A DNA stretch of 41,570 nucleotides from VBAS01 sp964581455 (GCA_964581455.1 CAZOOT010000015.1:1-41570), one strand, 5' to 3'. Positions 7,621-15,580 are shown, numbered from the stretch's first letter. Made by a program: numbers and translations. The notes: generated by a model from the letters alone, not told the origin.

Positions 7621-8231
7621 AACAAACATTTACTACTCCCATACTTTTTGTTTTTTGCATACTCTTCTTTGCTTTTTGGTATTCATCATGTAATACAAAC
7701 TACACAGTAAACAAGAAGCGGGGATTTTTTAAAATTGATTTTCCCGAAAAGAAATATCAGGTTTATGATCAGCCGGGATATCCATATTCATTTGAATATC
7801 CTGTATATGCCAGCGTACTGAAAGACAGTACTTTTTTTGAGGATAAACCGGAAAATGACTGGTGGATAAATATCGATTTCCCGCAATTCAACGGAAGGGT
7901 TTTTGTGAGCTACAAGGAAATTGGAAAAAATAAATTTGATTCGCTGGTTAATGATGCGTTTACATTAAGCTATAAACAACATACTTATAAGGCAGCATCT
8001 ATTGAACCTGTTCCATTCCGTACACCCAATAACATCAATGGAGTTTATTTTTCTCTTACCGGTAATACTGCTACCGCCAACCAGTTTTTTATAACAGACT
8101 CAGTAAAGCATTTTCTGCGGGGAGCATTATACTTTGATGCGGCTACTAATGAAGATTCATTATCCATTGTTAATGATTTTTTGAAAAAAGATCTGCAACA
8201 CATGATAAATACACTCAGATGGAAATATTGA
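7617..8231 (+). CDS. gldD: Gliding motility lipoprotein GldD
   Basis: This 204-residue protein starts with a lipoprotein signal: a hydrophobic stretch followed by a lipobox ending FWYSSC, with Cys25 the predicted lipidated residue. The mature part has the GldD pattern KKRGFFKIDFPEKKYQ, PYSFEYPVYA, NDWWINIDFPQFNGRVFVSYK and FFITDS..HFLRGALYF. GldD is an essential component for Flavobacterium gliding and type IX secretion, anchored on the periplasmic side. It overlaps gldE by 4 bases. The presence of gldE-gldD is one of the best taxonomic markers in the window, although it does not prove that the organism glides. Confidence 0.93.
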   Translation: MKQTFTTPILFVFCILFFAFWYSSCNTNYTVNKKRGFFKIDFPEKKYQVYDQPGYPYSFEYPVYASVLKDSTFFEDKPENDWWINIDFPQFNGRVFVSYKEIGKNKFDSLVNDAFTLSYKQHTYKAASIEPVPFRTPNNINGVYFSLTGNTATANQFFITDSVKHFLRGALYFDAATNEDSLSIVNDFLKKDLQHMINTLRWKY

Positions 8232-8267
8232 TTGGAGATAAAGGAAACTTGCCGCAATAAAACTGTT

Positions 8268-8275
8268 TAATTTTG
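8268..8275 (+). promoter_or_regulatory. -7 box immediately upstream of the DUF3109 gene
   Basis: TAATTTTG fully matches TAnnTTTG, with TTG at 8249-8251 sixteen bases upstream as a possible -33 element. The predicted transcript start falls within a few bases of ATG 8283, so the message would be leaderless or nearly so. Confidence 0.5.
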
Positions 8276-8282
8276 TTACAAT

Positions 8283-8879
8283 ATGATAGTAATAGATAAT
8301 ATCCTGGTTAGTGATGATGTAGTGGAAAAACAATTTGTTTGTGATCTTTCAAAATGCAAAGGAGGCTGCTGCGAAGACGGAGATGCCGGTGCCCCGCTTG
8401 ATGACAAAGAGCTCAATATAGTAATTGAGATGTATGAAAAGATAAAACCCTACCTGACAGAAGCCTCCATTAAAGAAGTAGAGAAGAAAGGAAAATATGT
8501 TTATGACAGGGAATTTGGTTGGGTGACACCTACACTCGAAAGTGATAATGAGATCTGTGTTTATGGGATCAGGGAAAAGAATGGTATGATAAAATGTGCA
8601 TTTGAGCAGGCCTATTACGATGGCCTGATTCCCTGGAAAAAACCAATCAGTTGTCACTTGTATCCGGTAATTGCCAAAAAAGGAAAACATGGCAATTATG
8701 AAAGAGTAAATTACGAGCCAAGGGAAAAGCTTTGCAGCCCCGCCTGTACATTGGGTGAAAAATTAAAAGTCCGCACATACGAGTTCTTAAAGGAACCGTT
8801 GATCAGAAAATATGGCGAAGAGTTTTATGAAGCATTGGACAAAACTGCCAAAGAAAAATTTTCTGAGATAATAAAATGA
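8283..8879 (+). CDS. DUF3109 family cysteine-rich protein
   Basis: This 198-residue protein matches my recollection of the DUF3109 family, common in Bacteroidota and of unknown function. The cysteine arrangement suggests metal or cluster binding: CDLSKCKGGCCEDGD near the N-terminus, then EICVYG, MIKCAFEQAYYDG, PISCHLYPV and KLCSPACTLGEKL. Several of these resemble the YkgJ-type zinc/iron-chelating pattern. There is no signal peptide or membrane segment, so a cytoplasmic location is expected. It follows gldD by 51 bases but has its own strong -7 box just before the start codon. Its biochemical role cannot be inferred. Confidence 0.85.
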   Translation: MIVIDNILVSDDVVEKQFVCDLSKCKGGCCEDGDAGAPLDDKELNIVIEMYEKIKPYLTEASIKEVEKKGKYVYDREFGWVTPTLESDNEICVYGIREKNGMIKCAFEQAYYDGLIPWKKPISCHLYPVIAKKGKHGNYERVNYEPREKLCSPACTLGEKLKVRTYEFLKEPLIRKYGEEFYEALDKTAKEKFSEIIK

Positions 8880-8951
8880 TCGTCTTTAAAGAAGTAAAGT
8901 TCATTCTGTTCAAACTTACGAAACATAAAAGCAGGAACAGTTTCATTTAAA

Positions 8952-9521
8952 ATGCCAGCATTATTAAAACAGTTGCAAGAGGAATTAAAGTCTCATTCTA
9001 CAGAAGATGCAAAAGCAGCTGCTTTAAAATTTGTTCCGGGTGTTACGAAAATATATGGCATCAGGATGCCGGTGTTGAATGAAATGGCTAAGAAGTACAA
9101 GGAGGGGGGATTTGAATTAGTAAAAGAGTTATGGAGATCCGGAGCTTTTGAATAAAGGATACTGGCAGCAAAAATCCTGAACAGGATTTGTAAAAAGGAT
9201 CCCGAACTTTCTTTAAAACTGGTTGCCGGATTTTCAAAAGATATTTCTGACTGGGCGGTATGTGATACAGTAGGCATGCAGAGCCTGAAGCCTATAGCGA
9301 AAATCAAACAAAAGGAAATTTTTGCATTGTCATGAGCTTTGATGAAATCAAAGAATTTCTGGGAAAGAAGATTGTCCCTTGTAATTATAGAGGTATATAC
9401 AAAAGACAAGAGTGCCCATCCTGAAATTAATAAAAGAGTAAAAGCATTGGAGAATGACGATGAATACTATGTAAGAAAATCGGTGGAATGGGTAAAAAGA
9501 AATATTAAAAAGGGGAAATGA
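8952..9521 (+). pseudogene. AlkD-like DNA alkylation repair protein, two in-frame stops
   Basis: One frame from ATG 8952 to TGA 9519-9521 encodes a complete HEAT-repeat AlkD-like glycosylase, interrupted by TAA at 9153-9155 (after GAFE) and TGA at 9333-9335 (between FALS and ALMKSKNFWERR). Family features are FVPGVTKIYGIRMPVL, RILAAKIL, DISDWAVCDTVG, KSKNFWERRLSLV and the ending YYVRKSVEWVKRNIKK. AlkD enzymes excise bulky or charged alkylated bases. The TGA sits where a tryptophan-like residue would be expected. Because the frame is otherwise intact the decay seems recent, unless base errors are involved. The fragments before (67 residues) and after (about 60 residues) are unlikely to fold independently. 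Confidence 0.85.
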
Positions 9522-9532
9522 TCATCCTGTCA

Positions 9533-9540
9533 TAAATTTG
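9533..9540 (+). promoter_or_regulatory. -7 box just upstream of the LutB-like gene
   Basis: TAAATTTG is a full match to TAnnTTTG and ends 4 bases before ATG 9545, predicting an almost leaderless transcript. No clear -33 box is visible. Confidence 0.45.
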
Positions 9541-9544
9541 TTTC

Positions 9545-10924
9545 ATGTCTGAACAAAGCCGGTCATTTATTGCAAAAAGTTCTGTAAAAGCTGCCGATAA
9601 AGAACACCGGCGCAAGATCAACTTTAATATTAATAAGTACAATGCTGTTGTGCCAAAAGGTAAAGAACAATTCAGTGATGTAAACTTGGCAAGGGAAAAG
9701 GCAAAAAATATCAAATGGCGGTCATTGGAGAATCTCGATAAATTGCTGGAAAATTTTGATGCAGTTATCAGCAGGAGAGGAGCAAAGGTTATATGGGCAG
9801 AAGACAAACAACAGGCTCTCGATGCCGTTGGAAAAATTTGTGCTGAAAAGAACTGCAGATTAGTTGTGAAGAGTAAAAGCATGGTAACTGAAGAAATTCA
9901 CCTGAATGATTATCTGGAGCAGCAGGGAATTCAAAGCGTAGAGACGGATCTCGGAGAATATATTCAGCAACTGGATGGTGAACCACCCTACCATATTGTA
10001 ACACCTGCCATGCATAAAAGTAAAGAGGATGTAGCTAAACTTTTTGCAGAAAAATTAGGTACTGATCCAAAACTTACTCCGGAGCAATTAACGCTGGTAG
10101 CAAGAGAAAAGCTCAGAGAAAAATATACAGCGGCAGAAGTTGGCATCACCGGGGCAAATTTTATTATTGCAGACATTGGTGGAATTGCAATAACAGAAAA
10201 TGAAGGAAATGCGAGGCTGAGTTGTTCTATGCCAAAGACACATATCGTAATTGTGGGTATTGAAAAAATGATTCCATCCATGATGGACCTGGCATTGTTC
10301 TGGCCATTACTGTCAACCTTTGGTACCGGCCAAAGAATTACTTCTTACAATACAATTGTTACTGGTCCCAGGCAGGAAGGAGAAACAGACGGCCCCGATG
10401 CCATGTATGTAATTCTTCTTGACAATGGAAGAACCAATATATTGGCAAACGAAAAGCAAAGGGAAAGCTTGTATTGTATTCGATGCGGCGCATGTCTGAA
10501 TGCATGTCCTGTTTATAAAAATATTGGTGGTCATGCTTATGAAACAGCCTATAGCGGTCCTATTGGTTCTGTCATCACGCCACATTTAAAAGAAATGGGA
10601 GAGTGGAAACATCTTAGCAATGCTTCATCCCTTTGCGGAAATTGTACTGAAGTATGTGCAGTAAAAATAAATCTGCATGAATTATTGCTGGAAAACCGGC
10701 ATGAGGCAGTAGATGAGGGCCACAGTGTGTTAATGGAAAGAATGGCCTGGAAGATGTGGAGAATCGCCATGCAGCGCCGCAGCTTTATGAATCTTGGGAA
10801 TAGTACCATTAAAAACTGGGTGGTAAATAAATTGTTGAAAGGCTGGAAAGAAAACCGGACTGAAATGAAATTCCCGAAAAAATCATTCAATCAGCTCTGG
10901 AAGGAGAAATACGGGAACAGATAA
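9545..10924 (+). CDS. LutB-like iron-sulfur protein (LUD domain)
   Basis: LutB, with LutA and LutC, oxidises L-lactate to pyruvate in many bacteria. This 459-residue protein has the LUD (DUF162) domain in the first two thirds (KSKSMVTEEIHLNDYLEQQG, VGITGANFIIADIGGIAITENEGNARL, MPKTHIVIVGIEKM). The ferredoxin-like C-terminal part has CIRCGACLNACPVY near residue 312 and CGNCTEVCAVKINLHELL near residue 362, enough for two [4Fe-4S] clusters. A LutC-like LUD protein is encoded far away at 30719-31354, and no LutA is in the window. The split arrangement makes the exact substrate uncertain, so I leave the gene symbol empty. Confidence 0.88.
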   Translation: MSEQSRSFIAKSSVKAADKEHRRKINFNINKYNAVVPKGKEQFSDVNLAREKAKNIKWRSLENLDKLLENFDAVISRRGAKVIWAEDKQQALDAVGKICAEKNCRLVVKSKSMVTEEIHLNDYLEQQGIQSVETDLGEYIQQLDGEPPYHIVTPAMHKSKEDVAKLFAEKLGTDPKLTPEQLTLVAREKLREKYTAAEVGITGANFIIADIGGIAITENEGNARLSCSMPKTHIVIVGIEKMIPSMMDLALFWPLLSTFGTGQRITSYNTIVTGPRQEGETDGPDAMYVILLDNGRTNILANEKQRESLYCIRCGACLNACPVYKNIGGHAYETAYSGPIGSVITPHLKEMGEWKHLSNASSLCGNCTEVCAVKINLHELLLENRHEAVDEGHSVLMERMAWKMWRIAMQRRSFMNLGNSTIKNWVVNKLLKGWKENRTEMKFPKKSFNQLWKEKYGNR

Positions 10925-10954
10925 TTTTTTGTAAATTGTAGTAAATATCATTTC

Positions 10955-11182
10955 ATGAAAGTATTTCAGTTTACAGCAAACATTGATAGGGATCCGGAAA
11001 CTGGTCAGTATATCGGAACCATTCATTCTGTTCCTGGTGCTCATACTTGTGCTGAAACGCTTGATGAACTTAAAAAGAACTTACAGGATGTAGTAGAGCT
11101 TTGTCTGGAAAACATGACAGCAGATGAAATCAAGGAAATACCTGAGTTTGTAGGAATTCAACAAATCTCAGTTTCAATATGA
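10955..11182 (+). CDS. hicB: HicB-family antitoxin
   Basis: This 75-residue protein has the HicB partial RNase H-like fold pattern: FQFTANIDRDPETGQYIGTIHSVPGAHTCAETLDELKKNLQDVVELCLE. HicB binds and neutralises the HicA mRNA interferase and, in other hosts, represses its own promoter. There is no obvious C-terminal ribbon-helix-helix DNA-binding domain, so this is the short form and autorepression is doubtful. It overlaps hicA by 4 bases (ATGA). The antitoxin-first order is one of the two common orders. Confidence 0.9.
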   Translation: MKVFQFTANIDRDPETGQYIGTIHSVPGAHTCAETLDELKKNLQDVVELCLENMTADEIKEIPEFVGIQQISVSI

Positions 11183-11412
11183 GTAAGCTTCCGATTATCA
11201 AAGCGGCAAAGCTGGAAAAAATTTTACATTATCTTGGATTTGTTTTTCAACGTCAGAAAGGAAGCCATTCCTTCTACAGACATCCGGATGGAAGATATAC
11301 TACAATTCCCCATCATCCTGGAAAGGATTTACCAAGAGAATTAATAAGAACAATACTGAAGCAGATTAATATTTCCACGGACGAATTTATTGATTTGCTT
11401 AATAAGGTTTGA
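11179..11412 (+). CDS. hicA: HicA-family toxin (mRNA interferase)
   Basis: HicA toxins have a double-stranded-RNA-binding-like fold and cleave mRNA using one histidine. In this 77-residue protein the key motif is QRQKGSHSFYRHPDGR, with the predicted catalytic His30 in GSH, followed by TTIPHHPGKDLPRELIRTILKQINIS. All expected residues are present, so the toxin looks intact. Its start overlaps the hicB stop, and the stop lies 9 bases before the chosen start of the deacetylase-like gene. Expected role: translation arrest under stress or phage attack, or plasmid/island stabilisation. No mobile-element ends were seen around the pair. Confidence 0.9.
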   Translation: MSKLPIIKAAKLEKILHYLGFVFQRQKGSHSFYRHPDGRYTTIPHHPGKDLPRELIRTILKQINISTDEFIDLLNKV

Positions 11413-11420
11413 TTGTTTCT

Positions 11421-12746
11421 ATGAGTCTCATTTTTTGCCATACTATAACTCCCCGCCTTCAGTACATCACTGATTTTATTGGAAAAGAAATATTTGGGAA
11501 AGCAATTGAATTAACTTCTAACATTGATTTTTTTAAAAATTATCCGGGACCAAAAATAAATTACAGTCATTTAAAAATTAATAATGAAGAATTAATAATT
11601 AATAATTGTAACCTCTTATTTGAGAATTCAATCAGGGATCAAAATATTTCCTGTTTTGATGTAAATGCCTGTCTGCCGGACAGGCAGGGCTTCAAAACTT
11701 TTTTTAAAACCAGCGGGGATTATCCATTCGACATCTTTGCCGCATCCTTTTATTTGTTGAGCCGCTACGAAGAATATCTTCATCATAAAAAAGACTCTTA
11801 CGGCCGGTATGCTTATGAAAATTCATTGGCATTCAAAGAAGGATTCCTGCATCTTCCTTTAATAAATATCTGGCTGGCCGATTTTAAAAAAGTACTCAAA
11901 GAAAAATTTCCTCAATTCACCATTCACCATTCACCATTCACTTTTCAGCCAACTTACGATATTGATGAAGCCTATGCCTATAAGTACAAAGGATTTTTGA
12001 GAACCATAGGCGGACATGCTAAAGCAAAACTGACGGGGGAATGGTTTCGCCTGATAGAAAGACCCAAAGTATTATTGGGGAAAAAACAAGACCCGTATGA
12101 TGCATATCAATGGATGGACGACCTGCATAAGGAACACAAAGTTCAACCTATTTATTTTTTTCTTGTTGCCGGTGCAAACAGCAAGTATGATAAAAACATT
12201 CTGCCTGCTCATCCTGCTATGCAGCAATTGATAAAACAACATGCTGAAAAGTATATGGTTGGTTTACATCCATCCTGGCAAAGCGGCGATGATAAAAGTT
12301 TATTGAAAAAAGAGTTGAAAATACTTGCGTCAGCAACGGGCAGGGAAATCACATCTTCCCGGCAACATTATATCCGGCTTACGCTTCCACAAACATACAG
12401 GCAGTTAATGGATGCAGGCATTACAGATGATTATTCCATGGGTTATGGCAGCATCAATGGATTCCGTGCCTCCGTGGCATCAGCTTTTTATTGGTATGAT
12501 CTGGAAAAAGAGGAAACAACGCCACTTTTATTGCATCCTTTTTGTTTTATGGAAGCCAACTCTTTCTTTGAACAAAAATATTCTGCTGAGCAGGCATTGG
12601 AAGAGATGCGGCATTATTACGGTATTTGCAAATCAGTGAACGGTACATTTATCAGTATCTGGCACAATACATTTCTTGGAACAGAAAAAAAATTCAAGGG
12701 CTGGAGAGAAGTATATGAGAAATTTATTGTGAATTGTGAAAAGTGA
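11421..12746 (+). CDS. Polysaccharide-deacetylase-like protein
   Basis: This product of about 441 residues resembles the Bacteroidota family annotated as polysaccharide deacetylase with an N-terminal DUF7033-like region. Visible landmarks are DIFAASFYLLSRYEEYL, the start of the NodB-like part at FQPTYDIDEAYAYKYKG, QPIYFFLVAGANSKYDKNI, the histidine segment MVGLHPSW, SRQHYIRLTLPQTYRQL, GITDDYSMGYGSINGFRAS and the closing SIWHNTFLG. The NodB-type Asp (YDID) and His (GLHPSW) are plausible metal ligands. I chose ATG 11421 (MSLIFCHT); an in-frame TTG at 11409 is less likely. Two repeat-like stretches are read through in frame: a palindrome at 11667-11685 (residues CLPDRQG) and a TTCACCA triplet at 11914-11942. 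Confidence 0.75.
   Translation: MSLIFCHTITPRLQYITDFIGKEIFGKAIELTSNIDFFKNYPGPKINYSHLKINNEELIINNCNLLFENSIRDQNISCFDVNACLPDRQGFKTFFKTSGDYPFDIFAASFYLLSRYEEYLHHKKDSYGRYAYENSLAFKEGFLHLPLINIWLADFKKVLKEKFPQFTIHHSPFTFQPTYDIDEAYAYKYKGFLRTIGGHAKAKLTGEWFRLIERPKVLLGKKQDPYDAYQWMDDLHKEHKVQPIYFFLVAGANSKYDKNILPAHPAMQQLIKQHAEKYMVGLHPSWQSGDDKSLLKKELKILASATGREITSSRQHYIRLTLPQTYRQLMDAGITDDYSMGYGSINGFRASVASAFYWYDLEKEETTPLLLHPFCFMEANSFFEQKYSAEQALEEMRHYYGICKSVNGTFISIWHNTFLGTEKKFKGWREVYEKFIVNCEK
11667..11685. repeat. Short palindrome inside the deacetylase-like gene
   Basis: GCCTGTC and its complement GACAGGC flank TGCCG, giving a 7-bp stem. It is translated as part of CLPDRQG. Similar palindromes are frequent dispersed repeats in Bacteroidota genomes, and the CAGGCAG core is shared with the hairpin at 6166-6197. 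Confidence 0.65.
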
Positions 12747-12797
12747 ATTGTGAACTTGATGCTGCCTTTGAAAGAAAGTATATTGACAATTCACAAT
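12726..12797. repeat. 12-bp inverted repeat between convergent genes
   Basis: ATTGTGAATTGT (12726-12737) and its exact complement (12786-12797) flank the gap between the deacetylase-like gene and the DMT transporter gene. The region is made of ATTGTGAA / TTCACAAT units, a low-complexity repeat seen between many Bacteroidota genes. It may form a long hairpin ending both transcripts, but no T-run is present. Confidence 0.5.
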
Positions 12798-12810
12798 TGA
12801 CCATTCACTA

Positions 12811-13746
12811 TCAAATCCCTTCCGTTTCAGGTTGTTCAACAGATGTAATCTTATAAGCTTTATTTACAAGATAAACTCCCAGTAAAGTAACCAATCCACC
12901 AACAGCTAAATAAATAGTGAGCCGTTCATCGAAGATCAAAGACCCAAGCACTACAGCCACAATCGGATTGATATAGGCATAGATAGAAGCCTGCTCTGTA
13001 GGCAGGTTTTGTAAAGCATATAAATAACAAACGAAGGCAAATAAAGATCCAAAAATTACCAGGTATGCAATGGCTGCCCAGGATTGCCATGGTATAGCAG
13101 TAAGGCTGATGGCCCTTCCTGTAGATGCAGAGAAGGAATATAAAATAATACCACTGATCAGCATTTGAATTCCAAGGCTGAAATAGGGGTTAAAAAAAGT
13201 TGCTTGTTTCTTTGTGTACAGTGTAGCAATGGCCCAGGTCCATGTAGCAATAAATGAAAACAAAATACCTAATTGAAATTTCGGATTGAGAAAATCCTGG
13301 AGATGATCATAAAAAATAACACAAACCCCACCGAACCCAAGCAGCAAACCTATGATTGCTCTCATTGGTATTTTTCCTTTGGCAATAAATAGTCCGATGA
13401 CAACAAGCCATAATGGAAAAATGGCGCCCATGATGGCACCAAGGCCGGCAGAAACTTCATATTGCAGTGCCAGTGTGCTTAACCCGTTGCTGAGAATAAA
13501 ATTCAGAAAACTTAACACCAGGATAGGTATCCATTCCTTGCCTCTGGGTAAAATTGCTTTTTTATATAAAAAGAAACCGACATAAATAATTCCCGCAAGC
13601 AATTGACGAATACCCGCCAGTTGTAATGCATCCGGAATATATTTTACACCTTCCTTACTGGCAAGCCAGGTAGTTCCCCATAAAATACAAACCAGCGAAA
13701 GTGCAAATATGGCTTTGGCCCTTGTTCCCTTTTTACGAATGGTCAT
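12811..13746 (-). CDS. EamA/DMT-family transporter
   Basis: This drug/metabolite transporter-type permease of about 311 residues has ten predicted membrane helices arranged as two EamA repeats. The first starts IFALSLVCILWGTTWLASKEG and the second around LGILFSFIATWTWAIATLYTKKQ, with the family signature near the end of each (GAIFPLWLVVIGLFI; EQASIYAYINPIVAVVLGSLIFDE). The start MTIRKKGTRAK at 13746 places helix one at the usual distance; an in-frame ATG at 13821 would add 25 unhydrophobic residues with no family resemblance. Substrates of this family include amino acids, purines and other metabolites and cannot be predicted. It lies downstream of purH on the same strand. Confidence 0.85.
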   Translation of the reverse strand: MTIRKKGTRAKAIFALSLVCILWGTTWLASKEGVKYIPDALQLAGIRQLLAGIIYVGFFLYKKAILPRGKEWIPILVLSFLNFILSNGLSTLALQYEVSAGLGAIMGAIFPLWLVVIGLFIAKGKIPMRAIIGLLLGFGGVCVIFYDHLQDFLNPKFQLGILFSFIATWTWAIATLYTKKQATFFNPYFSLGIQMLISGIILYSFSASTGRAISLTAIPWQSWAAIAYLVIFGSLFAFVCYLYALQNLPTEQASIYAYINPIVAVVLGSLIFDERLTIYLAVGGLVTLLGVYLVNKAYKITSVEQPETEGI

Positions 13747-13895
13747 GGGATTAAGAACCGACAATTTTTTTAATGCATCGGCTGATTGAATAAGTCCTTT
13801 ATTGAGAAAGCGCAAAGGCATATCCTTTAAATCTCCGTAAGGGCAGACTTTCTTAGTTTATAATTTATAAAGTACATTTGTGAAATGAAGTTTTT

Positions 13896-13920
13896 AAAGC
13901 CCCTTTAGGGGTTGGGGGTT
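13896..13920. repeat. CCCC-TTTA-GGGG palindrome at the purH 3' end
   Basis: The sequence AAAGCCCCTTTAGGGG lies just after the purH stop, followed by a G-rich run. On the minus strand it reads as a short hairpin followed by CTTTAAAAA, so it may act as a weak terminator for purH. This is a common dispersed palindrome in Bacteroidota. Confidence 0.5.
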
Positions 13921-13921
13921 A

Positions 13922-15541
13922 CTAATGCTTAAAATGCCTTAACCCTGTGATCACCATCACCAACTTATTCTCCACACAATAATCAATTGAATCTTTATCA
14001 CGAATAGAACCTCCCGGCTGAATAAATGCTTTGATACCGGCATCATGTCCCATTTTCACACAATCATTGAAAGGGAAAAATGCATCACTGGCCATAACCG
14101 CTCCAGACAGATCAAAATTAAATTGCTTTGCTTTTTCAATTGCTTGCCTAAGGGCATCGATCCGGCTGGTCTGTCCGCAACCCTTTCCAACCAGTTGTTT
14201 ATTTTTTACCAAAGCAATTGCATTTGATTTAAGATGCTTGCAGACAATATTTGAAAATTCAAGATCTGCTTTCTCTTTATCAGAGCTTTCTCTACCTCCA
14301 GCTTCTTTCCATTCTGTAAAATTGCCTTCATCAGCATTTTGTATTAACACCCCATTCAGAAGCGATCTGTAAATATTGGGGTTTTGACTTTTAACTTTTG
14401 ACTTTAGCAATATCCTGTTCTTCTTCGATTTTAAAACCGCTAATGCATCTTCGTCAAATGAAGGAGCGATCAGTACTTCAAAAAATATTTCATTGATAGC
14501 TTCGGCAGTTGCTTTGTCAATAGCTGCATTACAAATCAACACACCGCCAAATGCTGATTCGGGATCTCCGGCCAATGCAGCCTCCCAGCTTTCTTTTACA
14601 GTGGAACGTTGTGCAATTCCACATACATTGGTATGCTTGAAGATGGCGAACACAGCCCCCCCACCCCCCAAAGGGGGGATCCCCGATGACTCCGAAATTT
14701 CTTTTTGTAAGGTGTCTTCAATAAGCTGGCTTTGTGTGTTAGTAAGCCCTCCCTTCGGGAGGGTTTGGGTGGGCTGAAATTCATTGATTAACTGAACTGC
14801 TGCATCTACATCTACAAGGTTATTATATGAAAGTTCTTTTCCGTTTAACTGTTCAAAAATCTCATCCAGGTTGCCAAAGAACGCTGCTTTCTGATGTGGA
14901 TTTTCGCCATACCGTAATGATTTTTCAATTTTATTAAATGGAGTAGTTATTGACAAGTTGTGAAAATAATTGGAAATAGCCGTATCGTATGCAGTACACA
15001 CATCAAAAGCTTTTATAGCAAAACTTCTGCGCTGCGCTAAAGTAGTTTCTCCTTTCTGTTCAAATAAAATAGATTCAAGTAGGCTGTAATCAGATTTGCT
15101 GGCAACCACGGTTACATCTTTGTGATTTTTAGCTGCAGCACGCAACATGGATGGTCCGCCAATATCTATTTTTTCGATGATCATTGTTTCGTCTTTGGTG
15201 GATGCTACCGTTTCTTCAAATGGGTAGAGATCCACAATCACAAGGTCAATTTCCGGAATATGATAATGCTCCATTTCTTTTACATGTTGTGAGTCATCCC
15301 TTTTTCCCAAAATACCGCCAAACACAGCGGGGTGAAGCGTTTTTACCCTGCCATCCAAAATAGAAGGGTAGGAAGTTAGATTTTCTACCGGGATAACTTT
15401 TACACCTAAATCCTCAATAAAAACCTGGGTGCCGCCGGTAGAATAGACGGTTATTCCCAATTTCGACAATAATTTAATAATGGGCTCAAGGCCATCTTTG
15501 TAATAAACAGAGATGAGGGCAGACTGAATTTTCTTGTTCAT
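13922..15541 (-). CDS. purH: Bifunctional AICAR transformylase/IMP cyclohydrolase PurH
   Basis: PurH performs the last two steps of IMP synthesis. The N-terminal MGS-like IMP cyclohydrolase domain shows YSTGGTQVFIEDLGV, SILDGRVKTLHPAVFGGIL and IDIGGPSMLRAAAKNHKDV; the C-terminal AICAR transformylase domain shows RYGENPHQKAAFF, the catalytic KHTN segment, AFGGVLICN, IALVKNKQLVGKGCGQTSR and FIQPGGSIRDKDSID. The start MNKKIQSALISV at 15541 is chosen because the longer frame from 15583 would start inside a promoter box. Between NEFQ and AVFAIFKHTN it carries about 40 extra residues encoded by a repeat element (14653-14776). The frame is intact, so the enzyme may still work with a surface loop. 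Confidence 0.93.
   Translation of the reverse strand: MNKKIQSALISVYYKDGLEPIIKLLSKLGITVYSTGGTQVFIEDLGVKVIPVENLTSYPSILDGRVKTLHPAVFGGILGKRDDSQHVKEMEHYHIPEIDLVIVDLYPFEETVASTKDETMIIEKIDIGGPSMLRAAAKNHKDVTVVASKSDYSLLESILFEQKGETTLAQRRSFAIKAFDVCTAYDTAISNYFHNLSITTPFNKIEKSLRYGENPHQKAAFFGNLDEIFEQLNGKELSYNNLVDVDAAVQLINEFQPTQTLPKGGLTNTQSQLIEDTLQKEISESSGIPPLGGGGAVFAIFKHTNVCGIAQRSTVKESWEAALAGDPESAFGGVLICNAAIDKATAEAINEIFFEVLIAPSFDEDALAVLKSKKNRILLKSKVKSQNPNIYRSLLNGVLIQNADEGNFTEWKEAGGRESSDKEKADLEFSNIVCKHLKSNAIALVKNKQLVGKGCGQTSRIDALRQAIEKAKQFNFDLSGAVMASDAFFPFNDCVKMGHDAGIKAFIQPGGSIRDKDSIDYCVENKLVMVITGLRHFKH
14653..14776. repeat. 124-bp REPIN/MITE-like element inside purH
   Basis: Both ends are G/C-rich hairpins in opposite orientation: CAGCCCCCCCACCCCCC...AAGGGGGG at the left and CCCTCCC-TTCG-GGGAGGG...TGGGTGGGCTG at the right. 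They share the inverted outer motif CAGCCC/GGGCTG. The centre (about 65 bp) is of ordinary composition. Read on the purH strand it encodes PTQTLPKGGLTNTQ, a linker, and GIPPLGGGG. The sharp composition change relative to purH and the lack of a counterpart in the PurH family at this point support insertion. Confidence 0.75.
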
Positions 15542-15580
15542 AAATTTGAGAATTGTAAAGGCAGGCATCGAAAGAAGGCG

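Noticed and set aside
942..9335. Stop codons read as amino acids: TAG at 942 in the transposase remnant and TGA at 9333 in the AlkD-like gene both sit at Trp-like positions
   Set aside because: Different stop codons are involved, all intact genes use TGG for Trp and use TGA, TAA and TAG normally as stops, and the transposase also has a frameshift. Decay is simpler than recoding.
11914..11942. Three tandem TTCACCA-like units that could be taken for the start of a repeat array
   Set aside because: The units are contiguous with no spacers and lie in the open frame of the deacetylase-like gene, so this is a simple tandem repeat and not a CRISPR array.
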